In this document: in pieces, positions 25,401 through 36,199 of the stretch
Layout: each line of letters starts with the position of its first letter
Numbering within the stretch: the stretch's first letter is position 1
Source: Tethya wilhelma
Lineage: Eukaryota > Porifera > Demospongiae > Tethyida > Tethyidae
Assembly (NCBI GenBank): GCA_964030475.1
Contig: CAXIPT010000012.1
Location: 234,123-298,122 of the forward strand
Direction: 5' to 3'
DNA: 64,000 bases
Position numbers and translations under genes: made by a program
Notes under the pieces: generated by a model
What the model saw: only the letters and a program-made list of their open reading frames with translations
What the model was told of the DNA's origin: nothing
Database searches by the model: none

Positions 25401-27505
25401 CTGCTGAGTGTTTGTAAGTACAGTTCAGGTGCTTTTCTTTTTATCACCAAGAAAGCTGTAAAGTAACTGACGTAATTTTCTTGCTAAAACTGGCTGGCAA
25501 CAAAAAAATGGTTCCATTTCCACCAGGGTACTTGTATCAACCAGTGTCTAGCTGTTTTATCATAGTCTAACACTGTAGCTGTTGGTGTCTAGACCCTCGG
25601 ATCTTCATAGCCTGTATTCTCCATAGTTCAGAGGGAGAAAAAATAGCATTTATAGTTTGATAGCTCTCCTGCGGGGCAACAAAGTTTGTATTTTGCTCAA
25701 GTAAATAACTACATGATTAGCAATTATTTTGCCTTGTACAATTACCTCCTGCAACTTACTTGTGTGATTAGTCCATAATTACACTTCGAATGAAATGATG
25801 TGATTTGATTCAAATCAGTATTATTTGTGGGGAGAGAGCCTGGTGTTGCCAGATGTATTATTTACTTATCTTTACTTGTAGAAACACTAAAAATGCGCTC
25901 TGTAGGAAAGCAAGGGTCAGTGTCAGAACCTCCTCCCGTCAGCTCATCACAAGTTGTAAGCAAGAGTACATAATCAGGGAAGGGAAGAGAGTATCAAACT
26001 TCGTATTACGCTGCACAAAATGTGTGCGGAAAGTAACGTGTCAATACGTAAGGCGCACGTGATGAATATTGTGGTTATTAAATGTTATTCAGCCCAGTAA
26101 TAATGAGCTTACGCTATTAAAATTTGTGTACAGAACACGTACAGAACATGGCTGTCCACGCTTCGAATTTTTCATCGTCAGAGTCCAGTCAGTTAACTAT
26201 ATAGAACTGTAGTTTATCAGTTAGAACTGTTTTGGGCGTTTTTATTAGCCTTTAATAACCACAATATTCATCACGTGGGCCTTACGTATTGTCACGTTAC
26301 TTTCCGCACACATTTTGTACAGCATAATACAAAGTTCGATACTCTCTTCCCTTCCCTGATTATGTACTCTTGTTGTAAGTAATGTATTTTTTTAATTATT
26401 CAAAAATATTCTTTTTTCCATGCTAGCTCCATCCCTTTTTTCACTATTTTTTTCACAGAAATAGATTTGATAACTTACAAGTAAAAATTGTCTGTGGAAT
26501 TAAATTTGAGTAAGAAAGAGTCTTACATTGTTTCCGGAACACCTTAATTAATGAATCTAAGAAAAGATTGGGCATGTATTATTGTAAAACTGTATAAGGT
26601 TCAAAGATTTTTTTTCATTTCCATTTTTTGGTGACACTTTTGATGAGTGGCCTACCATTATTACTGACTGGCATCCAAGCTAACTGATAACAATTACTAA
26701 CTTAAATTGAGGGTTGTATTGCTGTGATGTTTTCATTGTTTACTTCTGAGTGTGTATCTACACCTTGCATTGTTATCAATAGTCCTTTTCTTACTATTTA
26801 GGAAGATGATTTACGATGGGTTGAGGAGAATTTGCCTACAACTGCCTTGGACAAGTGAGTGGTTGTGTATTCTATATATTTTGGGGTAAGCCTGAGCAGG
26901 TACCACAGTAGCACTGCAACTACTAAAGTTTCTGTTTGCCACTGGACATCACTTTATTATTTGTACAAGGTATTGCAGATTGCATGTGCAATCGTAGCAA
27001 ATTTGGTTCTATTCAGATCATTGAACCATTCAAGGCAAAAGAACATAGCTTGAGAAAAGCCTGATTATAGCTGCTTTTCTAGGCGTAGAAGCATGCAGTG
27101 GTGCCTGAAGGACTCCTATACCGAGAGAAATGCTTGTCCTCCCTAACATTTGAAGACTTGGCAGGTATTAAGCAAGTAAACATGGAGAGACTGCTTCTGC
27201 TAGAGATGTTGGCCTGTGCCAGAGCTACATATACTGTGCTTCATTGCCTATAGCTCTCAAGTTTCGCTATCAGACACATACAGATAATTACTCAATGCTC
27301 TTTGCACAAAACGCAATGTACTTCGAACATTCTACATGCAAATGTGCCAGGCTTTCCCCACAAAATTCCTTGCATCAAATATACTACTTCTGTATATATA
27401 TAATTTATATATATAATATTATATTTTATTAGGGCATTGCCACTACTGCTTGACTCAGATGAAGAAGTAATGACTACTAAGTTTGAGATTTCAAAAATGA
27501 ATTAA
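7411..27505 (+). CDS. TMEM87A: TMEM87-like seven-transmembrane Golgi protein, 15 exons
   Basis: Family members are seven-transmembrane proteins of the Golgi with a luminal N-domain. Exons: 7411-7530, 8902-8958, 10160-10246, 12095-12244, 13882-13981, 14050-14111, 15192-15372 (or 16559-16739), 17291-17384, 18048-18141, 18436-18690, 20347-20450 (or 22523-22626), 24925-24992, 25882-25955, 26802-26854, 27433-27505. With one copy of each duplicated exon the frame is open for 523 residues (human about 555). Visible parts: a signal peptide (MKLMLYCICCFLGIGLFYPL), a Ser/Thr-rich luminal stretch in exon 4, the NFEMKNPHGF..VDYPAL junction, then seven hydrophobic spans in exons 7-11. C-terminal matches to human TMEM87A include LKMRSVGKQ, DDLRWVEENLP and ALPLLLDSDEE. 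Whether it is closer to TMEM87A or B cannot be told. Excluding one duplicate is required: including both copies of either exon breaks the frame. Confidence 0.92.
10268..10478. mobile_element. MITE, tatagcggg family
   Basis: Ends are ATACCGTATAGCGGGAAAGT and ACTTTCCCGCTATATGGTA. Interior alternates TTCGCGG and CCGCGAAA runs, giving a long imperfect hairpin. It starts about 20 bases downstream of TMEM87 exon 3. Confidence 0.8.
11531..11945. mobile_element. Outer MITE interrupted by a related MITE
   Basis: Outer ends CCGTATAGCGGGTAAAT and AATTTACCTGCTATATGTACGG belong to a diverged tatagcggg family with internal AAATTTGG/CCAAATTT runs. A second element at 11664-11873 lies inside it. It occupies the intron between TMEM87 exons 3 and 4. 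Confidence 0.75.
11664..11873. mobile_element. Inner MITE nested in the outer one
   Basis: Ends ACCGTATAGCGGGAAATTTT and AAAATTTCCCGCTATACG are near-perfect inverted complements. The inner arms (GTGGGGGAAAATTT / TTTTCCCCCCACG) extend the hairpin. The inner copy is better preserved than the outer, which fits a later insertion. Confidence 0.78.
12366..12740 (+). pseudogene. hAT-type zinc-finger fragment inside a TMEM87 intron
   Basis: A 124-codon ORF with a basic, serine-rich leader (a run of about ten Ser near residues 27-37). It is followed by KRQIIISTFEKWQ, then W-LKCDKD and LWCSVCRQYERK. The spacing of LxCD..LWCxVC resembles the TTF/BED-like finger at the start of hAT-derived proteins such as the ZNF862/KIAA1586 group (inference from memory). 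Nothing like a catalytic domain follows and the sequence lies in the intron after TMEM87 exon 4, so this is best read as a truncated transposon copy. A related piece (AGATAC.GATGCCA) occurs near 49780. Confidence 0.5.
14918..17151 (+). repeat. Segmental duplication of TMEM87 exon 7 and flanks (two copies about 1.37 kb apart)
   Basis: Copy A is 14918-15887 and copy B 16290-17151. Each contains a complete exon (15192-15372; 16559-16739) of 181 bases with identical splice phases. The encoded proteins are the same except for one residue near the 3' end (AGEN versus AGES). Copy A ends exactly at the single N at 15888. Copies differ by scattered substitutions and short indels in the introns. This is either a pair of mutually exclusive exons or two haplotypes placed in tandem by assembly. 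Confidence 0.85.
15610..15789. repeat. Long hairpin next to an assembly join
   Basis: Arms 15610-15688 and 15711-15789 are inverted complements over about 79 bases with very few mismatches (for example AGCTGCTTGATTGTACAAGC and its complement). Only copy A of the exon-7 duplication has the second arm; copy B continues with unique sequence. The position 100 bases before N15888 suggests a folded-back contig end. Confidence 0.8.
17658..17846. mobile_element. MITE, diverged tatagcggg/gccaaattt family
   Basis: GGTAAATTTGGCGGGCTTAA on the left mirrors TTGCCAAATTTACTGGCTAT on the right. It lies between TMEM87 exons 8 and 9. No ORF. Confidence 0.6.
19239..20198. mobile_element. Non-autonomous DNA element with AGTAGCCCTCA..ends
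   Basis: Left end CAGTAGCCCTCAATATAAAG and right end CTTTATAGTGAGGGCTATTG are inverted complements. They enclose about 960 bp between TMEM87 exons 10 and 11. The flanks (TTTTCACCATCT on the left, AGCAAATTTTCCCATCTACT on the right) look like halves of a gcaaattt-type MITE, so this is probably a nested insertion. Its weak minus-strand ORFs (60-68 codons) have no recognisable motif. A related left end (CAGTCCCCCTCAAAATAAAG) lies at 14272. Confidence 0.6.
19401..23751 (+). repeat. Two tandem 2,175-bp copies joined by a single N, containing TMEM87 exon 11
   Basis: 19401-21575 and 21577-23751 match base for base over all stretches compared, at a constant offset of 2,176. One difference was noted (TTTGTCTAGAC versus TTTGTCCAGAC). 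Both contain the 104-base exon DWKEVW..WRPSSNRSR with intact splice sites. The join is exactly the N at 21576. An unmerged contig overlap is the simplest explanation. Confidence 0.93.
22672..24341. mobile_element. Outer element with TAACCGATTA inverted ends, split by an inner element
   Basis: The left end is TAACCGATTA, resuming after the inner element as TATACGCTAAATTC. The right end GGCGTGTAATCGGTTA is its complement (TAACCGATTACACGCC). A CRE-like TGACGTCA sits near the left end at 23778-23785. It lies in the TMEM87 intron after exon 11. The same left end appears at 20496 in the upstream duplicate, where it is cut by the N. Confidence 0.65.
22681..23757. mobile_element. Inner element rich in TTGCGCAATTTGCAAATTGCGCA palindromes
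   Basis: Ends ATATATGTTCCGCGCG and GCGTGGAACATATAT are inverted complements. Both subterminal regions carry many copies of the palindrome TTTGCGCAATTTGCAAATTG or its pieces (TGCGCAATTT, AAAATGCGC). The middle is unique non-coding DNA. Clustered subterminal palindromes are typical transposase-binding arrangements in non-autonomous DNA elements (family knowledge). A twin copy is at 20505-21575. Confidence 0.75.
25961..26372. mobile_element. 412-bp foldback element inserted at the splice donor of TMEM87 exon 13
   Basis: Arms of about 120 bp begin CAAGAGTACATAATCAGGGA and end with the complement; they differ at only a handful of positions. The flanks are a direct repeat TTGTAAG (25954-25960 and 26373-26379), a 7-base target duplication. 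The target is the exon/intron junction itself: exon 13 ends GTT and the donor GTAAG lies inside the duplicated bases. The right copy reads TTGTAAGT, the presumed ancestral donor. Confidence 0.85.
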
Positions 27506-30500
27506 ATGCAAAATTAATGTGTAGAGTGCATTTATGTAAACCTATAACCAGGTACATTTGATTATTAGATCAACAAGGCTGAGCTTTTTCGTTAAAATTT
27601 GTGATAATTTCTACTGAAGATAATATTTAGCTAATTACCTGATAAGTACATGTACTGCAATTCCTGGATATATAAATATTTCACTCATACTTGTACATAG
27701 ACCACAAGCATGAAATTGTTATAGTCTACTACATAGCTACAGCTAGTACAAGCGGTTAAATGGTTGAAGGCATGGTATGCATGCATTAGTAGTCATAATG
27801 GGTTAACATAATTATTGGAAATGTAATGACGACCATTACCGAAGAATGGCAAGTGAGAGTTCTTGCATGCCTTCTCTGCAATTCCAGTGGAATTAGCTGC
27901 TATTCTTGCTAGTGTTAAGTCTGAAGTCCACAGTCCTGTTTGGAGGCTGTCCAAACATCTACAGGTACTAGGTTGGCTGTATTTTGGAGTACTAAAACTT
28001 CTCCTAATAGTGCCCATCAAGAGGAGCTCCTGCATGTTTCCCAGCCAAAAATGATTCCATTCGTTCAAAGTTACATTTCTTCCGGCGAGATAGAGTCGTA
28101 TTCTGTTCATCTGCCAACAAATGTGCCTGTGGAGTCGGCCCTTATCTCTGATGACTCTATTGCGGGGCCGGGCCTGAACTTGGACTCTTCCACAGGCCAC
28201 GCTGTGCAGGCTTATCCGCAGAGCTCACTAGTTGTTGACTTTAGCATTCCTCCTATCTCTACCTCAGTGTCTAACCCCTCTACACTTCAGTCAATCTTGT
28301 TTGTTTTGGTGAAGTTGTTGAAAGTGAAAGTCCTGTTTTCTCGCGTACAAGGAGTATATATAAACAGTCCCTGCACAAGTGAGTAAGCCCAAGGTCAAGA
28401 TTAAATCCATATAGTGGCTGTCACAGTGTGTCCCTTGTGGTAGCAATCCTGAAATGACTCTCAAGTCACCTACTGCTCTTACTGGAGTTAAGTGAGAAGA
28501 CCTTTCTACAGCGGTAGCTCTTTAAGGAATCGATGGAACTCCAGTGGTCTGATCTTATTCCTCTTGGTCAAGTTGTCGAAGTTAAGTTCCAAGGATAAGC
28601 TGGTCTCTGCAATTATTGAGAAATCTCACTTCATTAGCAAGCTTTCAAATTTTGACGAAATCCTTACGGAATTGCAATTTCAGGATTTAATTTTATTATG
28701 AGTTTACCATTCAAAACTAGTATAATTAATTCCTCCTTTCCCTTTGTGCCTCTTGGCATGTTGAATTATGAATGAATGAATGAATGAATGAATGAATGAA
28801 TGAATTATAAATGCCTACTTCTACATGAGCAAGTTTCTTTTAATGAAGTACTTTCTTAGTATATAGAGTTATAATGTAGACGGTCACCATCATGCAAACT
28901 CAGCCTTAATATTATACTGTCTGTTACCAAACCACACCTTTCAAAGAAATACAGCAGCTACTTTAGTGGAGGGCACTTAATTCATAAACCTGGGAGCTAA
29001 TTAATGATCTGTCATTATATTTCTCATACACAACCATTTCCTCAAATTTCGAATGCTCAGTTTGTTTTGGACTTGGCTTACAATTGCACTGCAGCAGTGC
29101 ACATTTGCATGGGTACCCTTTTGTGATGCCACCCTTCTCACTAGCTTGCTTGATTGACTAGTCACTTAATCACTTTAAATAAGTTCTTATCACTAAAGAA
29201 CAAGAGAGGCATGGCCTCACCAAAAGAAGCAAAACAGTAATCAAAACTAGCCAAGAACTGAGGCTTGACAGACAAAAAAATTAATGCATACAACCACAAT
29301 ACATTTCATCTTTCCTGTAACATTACATTTACCGCCACTAAGACACCGTGAGAGGCAGTGTTCCCAGATTCTAGATTTGGGGAATTTTGTTGCCTTCTAG
29401 GGATTAGGTAAAGATTTTCTCACAGCTAGCCCACAAATCTAGGGAAACCCATGCTTATCTATATGTGATTATAAAGATTGCTTGCTGTGTGCATAATATG
29501 CTAAAGTGCACATGCAACTTGGTTGACCACAGTCCTAGCCTCGATCGTTTCCAGGCTCCCTCTCCGGAAATGAAGTGGAAGTGAGCAAGGAGAGAGGGAG
29601 CCAGGGAGCCTGGTAACGTTATGACGTCAATAGTTGCTAAAGAATAAATGCGTGGATGCAGCAGTTCGAATAATGACATCAAACTCTTAGTTCTGCGCAC
29701 AGAAGTAATATATTCGCAATCGCTGGCAGCTGTAAAGAAAGCTAGTCAGCTAGTAGTAGTTTATTGTCTATCAATAGTCTATAGTTACAGAGTATATTAA
29801 ACTTACTGATGTTTTACATTACTAACTTCCAAATCCCTTTTGAGATGACCCCTAATGCCCAAACAGGCCAAAAAGTTGCGGACATTCAACTTCCCAGACC
29901 AAACACTTAACCACTGAGGGTGCAAGTGCGCACGTGGTAAATACACAATCTACCGTTCATTTTCCACCTCAGTTGAACTCCAATTAAAAGCATGCATGGG
30001 CGGCTAAGATGTCAATCGCCGTGCCCATGCACACTAGTCACCCTTCTACCCCATGTGATTTTACTCCCTCTCTCCTTATCTCTTGCGCAATTTCTGGTGG
30101 GTGTGGACTCATGGAGAGGGAGCCTGGGAACGAGGCTATAGCTACCACAGTCTCACGTGAAGCTGCTGCTGATGAGATCATCAGATAGTGAATCTTCTGT
30201 GAACCCTTGAGAGCAAAACCTAAGAAGGCGTATAAACAAACATACAGTATTTAGGAGTTAGATACTACTCTCGAAGGCTGGGTTCAGCTGTGAAAGGAGA
30301 CCTCTATGTAGCGTTTCGTATATATGTTGTGGTGTACAGCTTGTTGATCTGAGTTGAAAAGACATGCTGGAACTACAAAACATAAAAAAAGAATGGGGCT
30401 TCAGTAAAACAAGACCAATGAAGGCACCAAGGTGCTTAACCCTTGGCACCCTAGCAATAAAATACATTGTCACACATGACAATCTAGCTTTCAGTACAGT

Positions 30501-30884
30501 AACAGTGAAGCCAGCAGAGGATACTAGCTACAATTACTATCATTTTAACCACTGATGAGGACGAATACCCTGCCGGACCAGGAGGCTAGTAGTGGCAGCC
30601 TGACCGGCTACACAGAGAATACTTAGTCACTAGCAATGATCATAGTTAGAGCACTAGCACTGTACTAGCTGGTAAGTTCACATAATATAAACATGACTCA
30701 GTGATTGTTCATCAGCTCTGTTATGCCTTGGATTCATTTAAAACATGCTTATAATATGCCAAAACAGCGTGATTAATAAGAGTATAGTACTATTGCGTGC
30801 TAAACTTGCCTACAAAGTAAGTTAGTTGCCTCTCAACTCCTTCATGTGCTTCTGCCAAGTGAAAACTAGTCTATTCTAAATAAC
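27506..30884. other. Intergenic sequence after TMEM87
   Basis: No supported gene. It holds a weak 148-codon plus-strand ORF (27940-28386; contains FVQSYISSGEIES) with no recognised motif, followed by broken frames. Next comes an (AATG)n tract at about 28769-28804, a kind of tail often left by non-LTR elements, so a decayed 3' end of a LINE is possible. An imperfect hairpin at 29536-29619 has AGCCTCG..GAGGGAGCCTGG ends, and a perfect TGACGTCA lies at 29622-29629. Confidence 0.45.
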
Positions 30885-31166
30885 ATACACTAAGAAATGG
30901 GCGTGAATAGCAGGTGTGGCCTCGAAGCTTAGCGTTCAGAGAGGCTGAAAAGCCTCAGATCTCAGGAACTAAAAGGTTTTGTTGAATGCTACATGTAATT
31001 TTTTTAGATAATATAGAATATTTTACCTTGGTGTGCTGTTTTTGAAGACTGGGCATTCCTTTCTTGAGATATAGAGTGCAGAAAAAATCTGTCAGACAGA
31101 CAGACAGACAGACATACAAAACGACTACCGTAACCCTTGCTGCGCATGCGCGCGCCAAGGGTTAAT
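30885..31166. repeat. Reverse-oriented copy of the TCTG-microsatellite repeat
   Basis: From left to right: TAAGAAATGGGCGTG, GGTGTGGCCTCGAAGCTTAG, GAGGCTGAAAAGCCTC, TTTGAAGACTGGGCATTCC, (CAGA)n, then CTGCGCATGCGCGCGCCAAG and GGGTTAA. Each block is the complement of one in 3282-3625, in reverse order. The conserved position of the microsatellite shows it belongs to the element. Confidence 0.75.
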
Positions 31167-33954
31167 TACTCTACTATTATGAGCAGAGTAATTGACCGAT
31201 CTTCATCTGACACCTATCGACCCCTATTACACAAACAAACTAACTGCACAAATTTATGGGTGTCTATGTGAGTAAAAAATTGAGAAAGAAAAAATTGCTG
31301 TAGATGGAACAGTACAAGTGCTCAGGGCTGCCTCTGGTTTACATATTTCTACAGGGACATTAAATATTTACCAAATGACCACATATGTTGATAAAATGGC
31401 CATTGATTATATAAATATTAGAGTCATGTGACCTGGGGCTAGAGGATGGCCACTCAGTAAACATTTATGCAAAAATGAGGGATGTAAACGGTGGTTTTCA
31501 GAATCTGAAGTTTTTGTGATTATAATTATTGTATTTATTACTGCCTAGAAAAATGGTCCCTGATACATAGTTTAGCAGATACGAGAAATATACCAGTTTC
31601 CAAATATTATACACCTAATTATATATACGTAACAGTTATATCTCCCTAGTAACCAACGGGTACCCGATTTTCCAGGCAGATCTGACATCTTATGGTTATA
31701 AGTACTACTTGAAAACAGAAAATTGACTTTCTGCATTGAGCGTTTACATCCCTCATTTTCAAAAGTATGAATTTTTAGATCTAGCCACACCCAAAACATG
31801 ACTTGGTTTTCAATTTCATTAAGAATGTTACATACTTAACTTTTCGAACCATCCTTAACTACACTAAGTGGACTGCCAAATGTTTCGATCTCGTCACCCT
31901 GATATCTCCATCTAGCAACACTAACAATACTTTGACACAACTCTAGATAGTGAGCACTATACTAGCCAGGCATCAGATATAAGCTACTCCCAGCTGGACT
32001 ACAACATGATGAANCTCATTAGAAAGAGAAAGAGCTAAATAATAGCTTAAGAAGCCTTTTAAGGTCAAGCGCTCAGTTTTTGCAGAGGTATTCGCGTGAA
32101 TATTTGTATTGCGCTAATAGGCCATCCGTGCCATTCCTATGTACCCAGTACTACCGTACTGGGAATATGAGAGGAATAGAGGGTCTGAGTGGTGATTAAG
32201 TGATACATAATAGGGAAGACATGAGGGTGGTGATGATGAATAATATAATAATGGGGTGTGATGATCGGTCAAGTTCTATTTATCTGATGATGTTATCCCC
32301 AAAATTACTAGAATATACAGTATTATAGTCATAGTTCATCTTCACTTATGTAGTGTCCTCTGACTGCTTTCATTATCTCCTCTCAGTGTTCCTCGTTGAT
32401 TGTTCGATTTGGGAACATGTTGTCCAAGCCCTCCCTGTAGGAAACCCAGAGATTACCCCTTTCTGACTCAGAGGTGTCTAGGATGAACTGTCTCAAGTAA
32501 ATTGGAGAAATAGATTACGATTAATTTTATATATGTTTGTATGTTTACAAGAAGAGCAAGATGCCTAGTATATTGCTTCACCAGAGCATACTCATTGGGA
32601 GCCTGGTCCTCATGATGTTCTTTGCCATTTTTTCTGTTGAATAGTTTTCATAATCCTGGTAGGGATTGATTCCACAAACCTGTTATATTTTTAAACCATG
32701 ACATTGTAGTCCATCTATACGCTGAGCGTATTTGCATACCTTTCTTCTTTCTGAGATTTATTATTTTTCTTTTACACCACTGTGTAGCAGTGTCAAACTT
32801 GCCAGAGTCTTTTGCTGCTTTTTAAACTTAAAACAATGACACTGTTTCAAAATTGATTATGTATAGTTTGTTGTACATTTGTTTTGTTCTGATAATATTA
32901 TCATAACAGTTTATTGTGCTAGCGATTATTATTGAATCAATGTCCGCACAGCAAAAAACCCCCACAGGCACGTACAGCAGCTGTGGTGAATACGGGGTTG
33001 TACGGTACATTGCCCAAAATCACCATTACAGGGCCGGCCCCGTAACAGTTGACACGGGATTGTACAATGCTGTGAATTATTGGCTGTGTATCAGGCCATC
33101 GTGGCAAACAGCCAAACAGGATTCAAAGCTCTTGATGTCATGTGGCAAATTGATGAAACTGAGAACACTCAGATAAATTGAAACGTAGTTGTATGCTTGG
33201 AAAAATATTCACCACTGACATGTTGTACAAACATGTGCTCTTAGTCATTGTCATTTTATCGTGTAGTCTATAGATTTGTGGATCCAAATTACAATTGGTG
33301 CAGTATGAGTCTGTGTGGTACTTTCACTACTGGTAGATAGTTGCTCTCGTTCTACAGCAGTATATAATATGCTCAATGTTACTTATTGCTCTCCTCCTAC
33401 TTGTGCTCCTCTCCACTTGAGTATGCCACCTGCTCTCTCACTGTCTCTCTGTTGTTTCACTGTGAGTGTCTCTTACTGCTCTCCTCCTACTTCTGCATGC
33501 TCCTGTCTGCTTCAGTGCACTGCATCCTCTCTCCTGCCTCAGCTAATCTTCTTCTCCATGCATGTGAAGCGCATATGCCTGTTAGAATTATATATTTGCC
33601 AGTACATTTTTTAGATTCTATGCATTTTATTGCTCATAATTTTGTTGAAAATGCAGCCAAAGTGTTATTGATGTTGTTAGCATAGTAGTGGATCCAGTAG
33701 GAGCCAGGACTACAGCATGAAATGGTTTATATTACACTTTACTACGCGAAGTGGCTTATACAGTGTTTGTACCAACTTAATGATATTCATTACATTTCAT
33801 TCAGCACAAACACGCAGTACTTACCTTGTACCACGACCTATGAACTATTAGCATCACGGTCGGTCGGTTGGTTGGTTGGTCAGTCGCTTACATAAAAATC
33901 AATGCACTCACTGGAATATTGGAGCTCGCTCAGGCTCACCCCAATTAATTGTCA
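31167..33954. other. Intergenic sequence without a supported gene
   Basis: Contains the single N at 32015. A perfect inverted pair AAATGAGGGATGTAAACG / CGTTTACATCCCTCATTT lies about 31474-31491 and 31742-31759, probably element ends. A block near 32016-32165 (AGAAAGAGAAAGAGCTAAAT through CCATTCCTATGTACCCAG) recurs at 35095-35213. Short ORFs here lack recognisable motifs. Confidence 0.4.
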
Positions 33955-34256
33955 GATCTCAGGTGCATTAAGGACTCAGACCCTAATTAATTTGCGTGTT
34001 CAATGTATCTTAAAAACTAATTATGCTATCACCAAAGTAACCAACCATTATATTGTCCTATTGGTCCTTAACATGTATATACATTTCGTTTGGTCATGTA
34101 ACCAACTATTTGTGAATAGGTGGTAATGTTCCCCTGTTGCTAGGTGTAACCTAAGATATGCTTCGAAGGATGCTAAAGCTAATTAGTTTTTAAGATACAT
34201 TGATTATGCTTATTAAGGACAATTAATTAGGGTCTCAGTCCTTAATGCACCTGAGA
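33955..34256. mobile_element. Foldback element with CTCAGGTGCATTAAGGACT ends
   Basis: Left CTCAGGTGCATTAAGGACTC..CTAATTAATT and right AATTAATTAG..GTCCTTAATGCACCTGAG are complementary, as are the inner TGTATCTTAAAAACTAATTA blocks. Total length about 300 bp with no ORF. It immediately precedes a reverse-transcriptase fragment. Confidence 0.7.
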
Positions 34257-34258
34257 CA

Positions 34259-34443
34259 TAAATCACACAGCCCTTGTTCGTTCGCATCTCGAGTGTGCGG
34301 CCTTTATTTGGTCCCCTCACCACATATCTCACATTACCAAACTTGAAAACATTCAGAAACGGGCTGCTCGCTGGTCTACTGCTAAGTTGATTACACATGG
34401 TTCAAGTTGTACGATGAGACTTAAAATGATTACCACTTCACAA
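34259..34443 (+). pseudogene. Non-LTR reverse transcriptase C-terminal fragment
   Basis: Plus-strand frame reads NHTALVRSHLECAAFIWSP, then LENIQKRAARWST. This is the thumb/post-RT signature LVRSxLEYxxxxWxP..LExxQrRAARf of CR1/L2/jockey-like retrotransposons (family knowledge). It ends in a stop at about 34441. No start and no upstream RT palm are present next to it, so it is a fragment. Confidence 0.75.
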
Positions 34444-35214
34444 ACACTTTAAGATAAACACTTATTGTTTCCTTACAGCTGCTTTCTTTGGAATTCACTT
34501 TTGCTTGACATAGTCGACTGCAACTCTTTTAAAATTTCTCATCCTGCTCACTCATTTTTTCATAGTCCAGTAAATGTATAACTTTATTTTTTAATGATTT
34601 GTACTATTAGCCGGGGAGAATCTAATGTTGCCAATCGTGTAACCCATTCCTTGTTGGTACATTCAATATCAATTCAATTCAAAAGAGCAAAAATAGAGTA
34701 AGAGTGCTGCTTACAATCTTCAAGATTCTTTGTGTATGCCAGTCTGCAATTTCTAATTAGTGACCTCATTACCAACAGTCAAGTGTGTCGTGCCTCCTCT
34801 GAGTGAATTACATAAAAGAACATATGCATGAGCTTTATTTAGAAAAACTTTTGAGCCGCATACTGGAAGGGGAAGAGAGATTCTTTACTCTTGTAGTAGT
34901 GTAGCCTACAGTAGGACTCTTCCCAGTTTCAACAAAAAAGTCAAGACACAGACATAACCATGTGCAGAACCAGCTACCAAAGTGTGACTTTTGACCTACA
35001 NTGCCAACATAGAAGAAAAAGAAGATGGAAAAAATTGGAGGTTTGTACTTTGGTACTTTTAGTGATCTGTTTGCGCCATGTTTTTGAGCTCATTAGAAAG
35101 AGAAAGAGCTAAATAGCTTAAGAAGCCTTTTAGTGCCAAGCACTAAATTTTTGCAAAGTTATTTGCATGTATTGGGCCATCTGTGCCATTCCTATGTACC
35201 CAGCACTACCGAAT

Positions 35215-35745
35215 GCTCATTCCATTTTAGACGCTGGTTAATGGTCACACCAAGGTATTTGAATGATTTATGCATTTAAGGGTAGTGTTGTGTAAGCAAT
35301 AAGCAATCAATGAGAGTGCACATGATTTTACACTTGGATACATTGAAGTTCAGTTGCCAGGTGAGACACCATTGGGACAACCTTGTGAGGTCACATAGGA
35401 GACTTTCAGCATCATAGATTATATAAACAACAGCAAGCATCCTGGGAAACTCCAGAGGTGACACTTTTCCACTCAGATGAACAACTGACTACTATTTATT
35501 CTATGCCTGTGAGGAAACATTCTGTTCAGTCTAGGAGGATACCAATGTGCTCGAGTCTGAGTAGTATTTTTTTGTGGGGGACTGTGTTAGATAAGCCCAA
35601 GAATTCTGAAGTTCAGGTTTATGGTGGATGACCAATCATCAACAACCTGAAGTAGTTGTGTCTGCTTTGAACAAAAGCCATTTGGAAGCTCTCGTCAGGT
35701 ACCAGAACTTCACCACAAAGGTTCTGTCTTCAAAACAATCACAGA
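35215..35745 (-). pseudogene. Degenerate non-LTR reverse transcriptase segment
   Basis: Minus-strand frames give, in order, LLRLEHIGILLD, EWKSVTSGVSQ (the xVtSGVPQG motif), then DLTRLSQWCLTWQLNFNVSK and FKYLGVTINQRLKWNEH. These are RT palm and thumb motifs in the correct order, but in more than one frame and without the YxDD core intact. It is a pseudogene, possibly the 3' half of the LINE whose 5' half lies inverted at 36200-38360. Confidence 0.75.
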
Positions 35746-36199
35746 GAAATGTACAGTGACAACTACTTCGAAAGAATCACCCTTTAATGTGAAATCACCC
35801 AAATCAGCCCTCAGTCAACCTGGAGCTCACTCACAATCACCTCAATTCACATCTAAACCTATAAGATCACAACACTTCAAAGAGCAGTGGTCCAGACAAC
35901 ATTCAAGGCAGACTGCTCAGAGAAGGGGCAGCCCATCTTAATTGCTGGACCACTTATTACTCAACTTTTTGCCTCTCCATCAAAACTAGCTCCCTGACTG
36001 TAAAAGATCAAACATATCTCCTATCCAAGAGGGTTCAAAGAACTCACCAGCCAACTAAAGACCTATTAGTCTAACAGTTGATCCATAACAGGATCTCAGT
36101 AAATTTAGCAGCCAGCAGGTCTGCATGGTAGTAATACATGGAGACAGTAGCGAATCTAACGGAGATCAAGGCTGAGAAGAGATTGTTCTTTGCAAAGTG

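Noticed and set aside
27793..28200. 135-codon minus-strand ORF
   Set aside because: Overlaps a plus-strand ORF of similar length; neither has a recognisable motif, and codon use looks random.
30549..30570. CTGATGAGGACGAA, resembling a hammerhead ribozyme core
   Set aside because: The CTGATGA and GAA boxes are adjacent with no stem II, the base after GAA is T rather than A, and no flanking helices with a cleavage triplet were found.
33315..33685. Two overlapping about 99-codon ORFs rich in Leu, Ser and Cys
   Set aside because: Pyrimidine-rich low-complexity DNA open in two frames; no homology recognised.
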